5,344 bases of DNA from Alphaproteobacteria bacterium (GTDB lineage Bacteria; Pseudomonadota; Alphaproteobacteria; Micavibrionales; UBA2020): the NCBI GenBank assembly GCA_018971405.1, contig JAGXAX010000114.1, positions 1-5,344 of the forward strand, in the 5' to 3' direction. Below the pieces are notes generated by a model. That model did not search any database. It saw only the letters and a list, made by a program, of their open reading frames with translations, and was not told the DNA's origin. Position 1 is the stretch's first letter; every line of letters starts with the position of its first letter. The position numbers and the translations under genes were made by a program. Positions 1 through 5,344 of the stretch are shown piece by piece.

Positions 1-784
1 CCACCTTGCGCGCGCCGAACGCAGCCGTGGCGATGGCCACCGCCGCCTGCGCCGCGTTGATATCGACGAACGCCGCTTCCTCGACACGCGTGCCCGCGGC
101 GTAGTATCCGTTATCCAGCTTCAGCACCACAGACTGCGATATCCTCGTCGCGTAATCGACGGATTGCAGGCTTTTCAGCCAGCTTTCGATTTCCCTTTCC
201 GTGAGCGGGCCCTTGCGCAACAGCTTCCTTTGCACGGCGGCGGATGACGGCGCCTTGCCGCCGTTCTGGTCTTTGGCAAAACCCGGAATGAACTGGCGGA
301 ACGTAAACAGCTCCGGCAAAAATTTTCCAACCGTCGTAGTTTCCACAGCGCCGTTCACCGACACGTAATGGATCTCGGCCTTTTCCCGCGCGAGCCCCGC
401 GACCTGCTGGCGGCACTTTCCGCAGCAACTGGCGAAGGCCTCTGCGGCAGAGGTTTTGTCGCCCGCTTTCACGCCTTTCGGCGCGCCCATCACCCAGCCC
501 TCGACGATCTCCGCTTTTTTGCCGAGCGCGGTGACAATGCCGGAAATCGCCCCTTCCTCGCCGTGCGTGGACAACCTGTGATCCATGTTTTCGACGTTGA
601 CACCCGCGAAATAGTAATCGTCCGCGTCTCCGGCGCGGGCGCGAAACACGGACGACACGCAAAATCCGCTTTCCGGCACGTGCGGGTTATCGCGCAAATC
701 AAGCAACCATTGGTGCATCTCGGCTTGCGACAGCCGGCCTTTTCTGAAATTATCCGGCGCGATATCAGGTTTTTTTTCTTTCAT
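1..784 (-). CDS. cdd: Cytidine deaminase, two-domain type, divergent (C-terminus cut by window edge)
   Basis: Likely hydrolyses cytidine/deoxycytidine to uridine/deoxyuridine in cytosolic pyrimidine salvage. The frame stays open for 261 codons from the ATG at 784 to the window edge. Seen: a nucleoside-binding stretch with GVNVEN (residues 61-66), the catalytic segment HGEEGAI (74-80; His74 as zinc ligand, Glu76 as proton shuttle), and CCGKCRQ (120-126; Cys121 and Cys124 as zinc ligands). LPELF (156-160) matches the LPDAF region of E. coli Cdd, and a second domain with VEEAAF (234-239) matches its YAENAAF. This is the long homodimeric E. coli-like architecture (294 residues there), so perhaps 30-45 residues are missing. 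Oddities: Gly replaces Ala in HAE, Cys replaces Pro before CxxC, and His-to-Cys spacing is 47 residues against about 27 in E. coli. AAGAGGA at 792-798, 7 bases before ATG, supports the start, which overlaps the upstream HAD stop as ATGA. The family is fairly sure; the exact substrate is less so. Confidence 0.85.
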   Translation of the reverse strand, partial: MKEKKPDIAPDNFRKGRLSQAEMHQWLLDLRDNPHVPESGFCVSSVFRARAGDADDYYFAGVNVENMDHRLSTHGEEGAISGIVTALGKKAEIVEGWVMGAPKGVKAGDKTSAAEAFASCCGKCRQQVAGLAREKAEIHYVSVNGAVETTTVGKFLPELFTFRQFIPGFAKDQNGGKAPSSAAVQRKLLRKGPLTEREIESWLKSLQSVDYATRISQSVVLKLDNGYYAAGTRVEEAAFVDINAAQAAVAIATAAFGARKV

Positions 785-1545
785 GCCGCTTTCCTCTTGA
801 AAATCTTTTTCCCGATATGCGCACGGATACGACTGCGCAGGACGGTCAGTTCCGACGGCGGCTTGTAGTTGGTGAGATAACGCGCCGCCTCGAGCAACGA
901 CGAGAATTTGTACATCCGCTCAGAAGGAACCTCCGTCGTACTTTCCACCGCCCAGTTGTGCGCCTCGATCCAGATGGCGTGCATCCCCGCCGCGACCGAG
1001 GGCACAACGTCCGATTTTAAACTGTCGCCGATCATCACCGCCTCGCGCGGGCTGTAGCCCAAACCGTCCACGATGCCGGAGAAGACATCAGTCCTTTTCT
1101 TTTCGACGACAAACACGCCGGTGAGCTTCTTCCTGAACGGCAAATGCGCGACACGATTTTCCTGCACTTCCTTGTCGCCCTGCGTGACGATGTAGACCGG
1201 AAACTTTGCCGTCAGCAGCTCGACCGCCTCGATCGTGCCGGGCTTGACCTTGGCGACCGTGCTGAACACGTCCTCCGCGAACCGGCGCACCGTTTCGATT
1301 TTGTCGTCGCCGGCCTTTGGCACATAATGGCGCAAAACTTTCTCGAACACATCGGGATAACGCTCGCGGGAGTAGCCCTGCGTCTTGAACAGGTCGCGGT
1401 CTGTTTTCGCCAGCATCCGCCGCGCTTCCGCCAACGGCACGCCGTAATGGCAAAGATAACCGGACATCACCGCCGCCGCCTCTTCATAGAGGACGGTATT
1501 GACGATCAGCGTATCATCCATATCCAGAAAAATGGCTTTGATCAT
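781..1545 (-). CDS. HAD-superfamily hydrolase (phosphatase), YjjG/phosphoglycolate phosphatase-like
   Basis: Predicted cytosolic Mg-dependent phosphomonoesterase of 254 residues. Seen: motif I FLDMDDTL (residues 6-13; Asp8 nucleophile, Asp10 acid/base), motif II Thr121 in IVTQGD, a motif III lysine at 149/150 in VEKKRTDVF, and motif IV IGDSLKSD (172-179; Asp174 and Asp179 for metal). The stretch between motifs I and II is mostly helical in character and fits a C1 cap. The C-terminus is strongly basic (RSRIRAHIGKKIFKRKAA). The ATG at 1545 is the only sensible start because motif I begins at residue 6. No Shine-Dalgarno is visible; a -10 element lies only 7 bases upstream. The gene overlaps the deaminase start by 4 bases (ATGA), so the two are surely co-translated. 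By context the substrate may be a nucleoside monophosphate, as for the YjjG nucleotidase, but glycolate phosphatase or another sugar-phosphate activity cannot be excluded. Confidence 0.88.
   Translation of the reverse strand: MIKAIFLDMDDTLIVNTVLYEEAAAVMSGYLCHYGVPLAEARRMLAKTDRDLFKTQGYSRERYPDVFEKVLRHYVPKAGDDKIETVRRFAEDVFSTVAKVKPGTIEAVELLTAKFPVYIVTQGDKEVQENRVAHLPFRKKLTGVFVVEKKRTDVFSGIVDGLGYSPREAVMIGDSLKSDVVPSVAAGMHAIWIEAHNWAVESTTEVPSERMYKFSSLLEAARYLTNYKPPSELTVLRSRIRAHIGKKIFKRKAA
792..798 (-). promoter_or_regulatory. Ribosome binding site for the cytidine deaminase gene
   Basis: On the minus strand this reads AAGAGGA, with 7 bases between it and the ATG at 784. It lies inside the last codons of the HAD gene and fixes the deaminase start at the ATGA overlap. 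It contrasts with the HAD gene itself, which has no visible Shine-Dalgarno sequence. Confidence 0.7.
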
Positions 1546-1552
1546 GGGGATA

Positions 1553-1561
1553 TTTATAGCA
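1553..1561 (-). promoter_or_regulatory. Extended -10 promoter element for the HAD-deaminase operon
   Basis: On the minus strand this reads TGCTATAAA, a TGn extension followed by TATAAA (5 of 6 to TATAAT). Only 7 bases separate it from the A of the HAD start codon, so transcription should begin at or within a base or two of the ATG. No good -35 is visible; the 17-base-spaced hexamer is TTTTCT (1576-1581 on the plus strand), compatible with an extended -10 promoter. Prediction from sequence only. Confidence 0.45.
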
Positions 1562-1578
1562 AGTATTTTGCATTAAGA

Positions 1579-1674
1579 AAATGCCATATTGAAGGCCGTT
1601 TAATGGACATAAAAATGTTACTTTCTTTTATATTCGGCTTAAACCCTTGCGGTATGGCCTATTCTATGGCTTTT
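1579..1674. repeat. Repeated TATGGC / TATGGC(A/T)TTT motif in the divergent intergenic region
   Basis: TATGGC occurs three times: minus strand at 1583-1588, plus strand at 1653-1658 and 1665-1670. The outer two extend to TATGGC(A/T)TTT in opposite orientation (1579-1588 minus, 1665-1674 plus), and the two plus copies are 12 bases apart, about one helical turn. The minus copy touches the presumed -35 region of the HAD promoter and the plus copies precede the candidate GNAT -10. This could be a shared operator, but the motif is short and no regulator is encoded here. Confidence 0.25.
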
Positions 1675-1695
1675 ATCGGGCATAATAATTCTTAA
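1603..1695 (+). CDS. Possible 30-residue small ORF or leader peptide upstream of the GNAT gene (doubtful)
   Basis: A 30-codon ORF begins MDIKMLLSFIFG and ends FIGHNNS. It has GAAGG (1591-1595) 7 bases before its ATG, and its TAA (1693-1695) overlaps the AAGG ribosome site of the GNAT gene, 7 bases before that start. The middle is hydrophobic, but no clear signal peptide cleavage site or full membrane span stands out. Against it: the codons (ATA, TTA) are AT-rich and unlike the neighbours, the region also holds the promoter candidates, and the predicted rightward -10 at 1681 would leave it untranscribed unless an upstream promoter exists. I recognise no family. More likely intergenic DNA than a gene. 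Confidence 0.15.
   Translation: MDIKMLLSFIFGLNPCGMAYSMAFIGHNNS
1681..1686 (+). promoter_or_regulatory. Candidate -10 element for the GNAT-lysS operon
   Basis: CATAAT matches TATAAT at 5 of 6 positions. It would place the transcript start near 1693, giving a leader of about 10 bases that still holds the AAGG ribosome site. No convincing -35 lies 16-18 bases upstream, so this is a weak call. TTGCGG at 1647-1652 is -35-like but too far away at 28 bases. Confidence 0.25.
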
Positions 1696-1697
1696 GG
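1694..1697 (+). promoter_or_regulatory. Ribosome binding site for the GNAT gene
   Basis: AAGG followed by five T and the ATG at 1703. Short but correctly placed, and it supports the MSIVCQ start. Confidence 0.4.
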
Positions 1698-1702
1698 TTT
1701 TT

Positions 1703-2134
1703 ATGTCTATTGTCTGTCAGGAAATCACCGCGCCCGATGAGCTGCAAGCCTGCTTCGCTTTGCGGCACGCGGTGTTCGTCGGCGAGCAGAACGTCGAACC
1801 CTCCCTGGAAACGGACGGCATGGACGCGGAAGCCCGCCACTTCGCCCTCAAGGACGGCGGCAGGATCATCGCCACCTGCCGCGTGCGCCGCATCGGCAGC
1901 GCCGCCAAGATCGAGCGCATGGCCGTCGCCAGAAACTCCCGCCGCCGCGGCATCGGCCTCGAACTGATGAAATATGTCTTGCACGACCTGATGAACGCGG
2001 GCGATATTCAGTTGCTGAAACTGAGCGCGCAATCCGACGCCGTGCCGTTTTACGAGCGCCTCAGCTTCCGGAAACGCGGCCCCGAGTATATCGAAGCCAA
2101 TATGCCGCATTACGAAATGATAAGGGAACTGTAA
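1703..2134 (+). CDS. GNAT-family N-acetyltransferase, ElaA/YjcF-like
   Basis: Predicted cytosolic acetyl-CoA-dependent N-acetyltransferase of 143 residues, the usual size for a single GNAT domain. Seen: an N-terminal [12 protein letters not shown] (residues 20-31), typical of the ElaA/YjcF subgroup; motif A with IERMAV then RRRGIG (80-85; the R-x-x-G-x-G acetyl-CoA pyrophosphate loop); [16 protein letters not shown] (107-122) in motif B, with Tyr117 the usual candidate general acid; and a C-terminal EANMPHYEM (131-139), matching the E-x-x-I-P-H-x-x-M ending of that subgroup. The gene is complete. Its TAA is one base from the lysS ATG and the lysS ribosome site lies inside its last codons, so the two are almost certainly cotranscribed and probably translationally coupled. 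The acceptor is unknown: the family acetylates small amines, peptides or proteins and sequence does not decide among them. Confidence 0.9.
   Translation: MSIVCQEITAPDELQACFALRHAVFVGEQNVEPSLETDGMDAEARHFALKDGGRIIATCRVRRIGSAAKIERMAVARNSRRRGIGLELMKYVLHDLMNAGDIQLLKLSAQSDAVPFYERLSFRKRGPEYIEANMPHYEMIREL
2122..2127 (+). promoter_or_regulatory. Ribosome binding site for lysS
   Basis: AAGGGA, 8 bases before the lysS ATG and entirely within the final codons of the GNAT gene. It sets the start at 2136 and argues for coupled translation. Confidence 0.55.
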
Positions 2135-2135
2135 G

Positions 2136-3640
<1,505 letters not shown>

Positions 3641-3644
<4 letters not shown>

Positions 3645-3985
3645 TTCGTCGTAAACGACTTGCCGCAGCCGCAGCGGCCGGTTTCGTTGGGGTTTTTGAA
3701 GACGAAGCCGGATTCAAACTGACCTTCGGCGTAATCCATCTCCGTGCCGACGAGATAGAGCAGCGCGCGCTGATCAACGAAGATCTTCACGCCTTTGTCT
3801 TCGACCACTTCTTCCATCGGGTTTTTCTCTTCGGCATATTCCATGAAATAGCTCATGCCGGAGCAGCCGCCCGGCTGCACGCCGATGCGCAGGCCGATGA
3901 CCTCCTGCCCTTCCGGCGCCTGCGCGATGAGGGCCTTCACTTGCGCCGCGGCGCTTTCCGTCAGTGTCATGATTTGTTGCGTCAT
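3641..3985 (-). CDS. sufA: Fe-S cluster assembly A-type carrier (HesB/IscA family), SufA
   Basis: A-type carrier that holds or hands on Fe-S clusters (or iron) to apoproteins in the cytosol. It is 114 residues, normal for the family. Seen: the three invariant ligand cysteines, Cys41 in GGCSG and Cys105/Cys107 in CGCGKSF near the C-terminus, and the family core [16 protein letters not shown] (70-85) followed by SGFVFKNPN (92-100). The ATG at 3985 is supported by AAGGAG (plus-strand 3993-3998) 7 bases upstream; the in-frame Met6 is a less likely start. It lies 19 bases after the sufT stop and is last in the suf block. Its TAA overlaps the convergent lysS TAA. SufA rather than IscA or ErpA is chosen from context, since sufS and sufT are adjacent. 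Confidence 0.93.
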
Positions 3986-3992
3986 TTTGGTT

Positions 3993-3998
3993 CTCCTT
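3993..3998 (-). promoter_or_regulatory. Ribosome binding site for sufA
   Basis: On the minus strand this reads AAGGAG, near-consensus, 7 bases before the ATG at 3985. It is the strongest ribosome site in the window and allows sufA to be translated independently of sufT. Confidence 0.75.
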
Positions 3999-4004
3999 TT
4001 CGTT

Positions 4005-4409
4005 TTAAAACATGTTCAGTTGCAGTTTTGCCGTTTCAGCCATTTTAGAGGGATCCCACGGCGGGTCCCAGATGATTTCCACCTTCACGCTGCCGATGGT
4101 CTCCACCGAGCCGACCGCGTTTTCGACCATCCCCGGCATCTCGCCCGCGACGGGGCAGCCGGGTGAGGTCAGCGTCATCTCGATAAAGACGTCGTTTTTC
4201 TCATCGATATCGACTTTGTAAATCAGCCCCAGTTCGTAAATATTGACCGGAATTTCCGGGTCGTACACCTCGCGCAACGCTGCCTGGACCAGCGGCCAGA
4301 GCTTATGCTCCCGGCTCGCCACGGTATAGGACGGCTGCCGGAGCTTCTCCATGTCCTCGTCGCCATAGGCGTTGCGCAGCATTTCTTCGTCGGCCACCTG
4401 CTTCATCAT
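4005..4409 (-). CDS. sufT: SUF system maturation protein SufT (DUF59/MIP18 family)
   Basis: DUF59 proteins help Fe-S protein maturation; those encoded in suf operons are called SufT. The protein is 134 residues, with a roughly 30-residue N-terminal extension before the domain. Seen: DPEIPVNIYELGLIY (50-64), the hallmark of the family; MTLTSPGCPVAGEM (78-91) with the conserved Cys85; and WDPPWDPSKM (114-123) near the C-terminus. The start is ATG at 4409, overlapping the sufS TGA as ATGA; a second in-frame ATG follows immediately, so M1 or M2 may be used. A longer in-frame extension up to 4538 exists but is low-complexity Arg-rich sequence opposite sufS codons in another frame, so I rejected it. 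A palindrome at 4410-4426 sits immediately upstream and includes the GAAGAG that would serve as ribosome site. Confidence 0.92.
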   Translation of the reverse strand: MMKQVADEEMLRNAYGDEDMEKLRQPSYTVASREHKLWPLVQAALREVYDPEIPVNIYELGLIYKVDIDEKNDVFIEMTLTSPGCPVAGEMPGMVENAVGSVETIGSVKVEIIWDPPWDPSKMAETAKLQLNMF

Positions 4410-5344
4410 GCGAAGAGTCTCTTCGCTTTTTGTACGGCGGCGGCGAGTTTCTCCGCGTCTTCCATCGTGTTGTAAAGTGCAAACGAGGCGCGCACCGTGC
4501 CCGTCACGCCAAGCGCCTTCATCAGCGGCTGGGCGCAATGATGGCCCGTGCGTACGGCAATGCCGAGATGGTCAAACACCGTCGCCACGTCGTGCGGGTG
4601 GATGTTATCGACCGAGAACGAGATGATCGACGCCCGCCGCGGCGCGGTGGAATAAACCGTGACGCCTTCAATTTCCACAAGCATTTTCTCTGCCGCGTGG
4701 AAAATTTCCATTTCATGCGCATGCGCTGCCGCGCGGTTTATGCCGTTCAGATAATCGACCGCCGCGCCAAGGCCGACCGCCTCGACAATCGCGGGCGTGC
4801 CGGCCTCGAAGCGCACCGGCGGCTCTTTATAAGTGATTTTATCGAACGACACCTGCTCGATCATCTCGCCGCCGCCCTGATACGGCGGCAAGGCGTCGAG
4901 CGCCTCATAGCGGCCATAGAGCACGCCGATGCCGGTCGGGCCGTAGAGTTTGTGCCCCGTGAAAACGTAAAAATCGCAGTCGAGCGCCCGCACGTCCACA
5001 TCGAAATGCACGATGGCCTGACTGCCGTCAATCAGAACCTTCGCGCCCGCGGCATGGGCCTTTTTCACGATCGCCGCGACATCGACCACAGTGCCGAGCA
5101 CGTTGGACATCTGCGTCACGGCGACCATCTTCGTCTTCGGGCTTAACAGTTTTTCAAAAGCATCCATGTCGAGCGAGCGGTCGCCTTTAATCGGCACGAT
5201 TTTCAGCACGACGCCGCACTGTTCCTTCAAAAAAGACCACGGCACGATATTGGCGTGATGTTCCAGTTCGGTGAGGATGATTTCGTCGCCCGCCTTCAGA
5301 GACCGCCCGAAGCAGGACGCCACGAGATTGATCGCCTCCGTCGC
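4406..5344 (-). CDS. sufS: Cysteine desulfurase SufS (N-terminus cut by window edge)
   Basis: PLP-dependent desulfurase that takes sulfur from L-cysteine as a persulfide for Fe-S assembly; cytosolic dimer, usually working with SufE or SufU. The window holds 312 codons to the stop at 4406. Seen (numbered from the edge): TEAINLVA at the very start; EHHANIVPW (28-36) with the PLP-stacking His; SNVLGT; IDGSQA; FTGHKLYGPTGIG with the Schiff-base Lys at 132; RFEAGTP; and RTGHHCAQPLM with the catalytic Cys at 270. Lys-to-Cys spacing is 138, the same as E. coli Lys226-Cys364, so about 94 residues are missing off the right edge. GTG at 5323 is the Val of TEAINLVA and is not the start. The extended RTGHHC loop context marks a group II (SufS) rather than IscS/NifS enzyme. 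It is followed by sufT (ATGA overlap) and sufA. Confidence 0.95.
   Translation of the reverse strand, partial: ATEAINLVASCFGRSLKAGDEIILTELEHHANIVPWSFLKEQCGVVLKIVPIKGDRSLDMDAFEKLLSPKTKMVAVTQMSNVLGTVVDVAAIVKKAHAAGAKVLIDGSQAIVHFDVDVRALDCDFYVFTGHKLYGPTGIGVLYGRYEALDALPPYQGGGEMIEQVSFDKITYKEPPVRFEAGTPAIVEAVGLGAAVDYLNGINRAAAHAHEMEIFHAAEKMLVEIEGVTVYSTAPRRASIISFSVDNIHPHDVATVFDHLGIAVRTGHHCAQPLMKALGVTGTVRASFALYNTMEDAEKLAAAVQKAKRLFA
4410..4431. other. Perfect palindrome at the sufS/sufT junction, with a T-tract on the plus strand
   Basis: GCGAAGAGTCTCTTCGC at 4410-4426 is a perfect inverted repeat (8-base arms around one base), followed on the plus strand by TTTTT (4427-4431). On the minus strand it lies within the last sufS codons, directly before the sufT ATG, and contains the GAAGAG that could bind the ribosome. 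As RNA it would form about a 7-bp stem with a 3-base loop. Read on the plus strand it looks like a short intrinsic terminator, although no plus-strand gene enters it. It may also arise from the KRLFA codons by chance. Confidence 0.4.

Noticed and set aside
111..868. Open frames on both strands overlapping the cytidine deaminase
   Set aside because: Arg-rich, motif-free frames. The remaining minus-strand frame from ATG 784 carries the complete deaminase motif set.
1565..1584. Small imperfect hairpin in the intergenic region (GCATT AAGAA AATGC)
   Set aside because: Only a 5-base stem in AT-rich DNA with no T-tract. Not strong enough for a terminator, and as an operator it is no better than chance.
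3648..3720. Search for a bidirectional terminator between lysS and sufA
   Set aside because: Only short GC-rich self-complementary runs are present (for example CCGC...GCGG), without a following T-tract, and all lie inside sufA coding sequence.
4049..4070. Direct repeat in the 3' part of sufT (TGGGAYCC twice on the minus strand)
   Set aside because: It is explained by the conserved protein motif WDPPWDP, in which W-D-P occurs twice.
4410..4538. Upstream in-frame extension of sufT
   Set aside because: The 43 extra residues are Arg-rich, out-of-frame sufS sequence. The ATGA overlap at 4409 is the normal operon geometry.
4430..5146. Open frame of 238 codons on the plus strand opposite sufS
   Set aside because: Arg/His-rich antisense shadow of sufS with no domain features and no credible ribosome site.
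5321..5323. GTG as a start codon for sufS
   Set aside because: The frame continues to the window edge with ATEAINL, and this codon is the Val of the conserved TEAINLVA segment, so the gene simply extends past the window.

Overview
The window reads as ordinary chromosomal sequence from a GC-rich proteobacterium, most likely an alphaproteobacterium. The best pointer is the minus-strand block sufS - sufT (DUF59) - sufA, the usual 3' end of an alphaproteobacterial suf operon. Genes are tightly packed, several with 1-4 base overlaps or gaps. No tRNA, rRNA, CRISPR array, insertion sequence or clear mobile element is visible. The lineage call is inference from gene order and composition.

Layout. 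(1) Positions 1-1545, minus strand: a HAD-family phosphatase followed, with an ATGA start/stop overlap, by a two-domain cytidine deaminase that runs off the left edge. (2) Positions 1546-1702: an AT-rich 157-base divergent intergenic region. It holds a likely extended -10 promoter almost touching the HAD start codon, a weaker rightward promoter candidate, three copies of TATGGC, and a doubtful 30-codon ORF. (3) Positions 1703-3644, plus strand: an ElaA/YjcF-type GNAT acetyltransferase and, one base later, a complete class II lysyl-tRNA synthetase. (4) Positions 3641-5344, minus strand: the tail of a suf operon, sufS (N-terminus off the right edge), sufT and sufA. lysS and sufA converge and share the palindrome TTAA as their two TAA stop codons.

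How the genes work together. SufS supplies sulfur from cysteine, SufT helps Fe-S maturation and SufA carries or delivers clusters, so the right half is Fe-S assembly. The GNAT-lysS pair joins an acetyltransferase of unknown substrate to an essential tRNA synthetase. The HAD-cytidine deaminase pair looks like a small pyrimidine salvage or nucleotide clean-up module: a phosphatase could release a nucleoside that the deaminase then acts on. The HAD substrate is not readable from sequence.

I did not find a convincing new multi-gene system. The items most worth a second look are the divergent cytidine deaminase (HGE instead of HAE, a Cys-Cys-Gly-Lys-Cys zinc motif, and a lengthened segment between the zinc ligands), the probable leaderless HAD transcript, the palindrome at the sufS/sufT junction, and the divergent promoter region.
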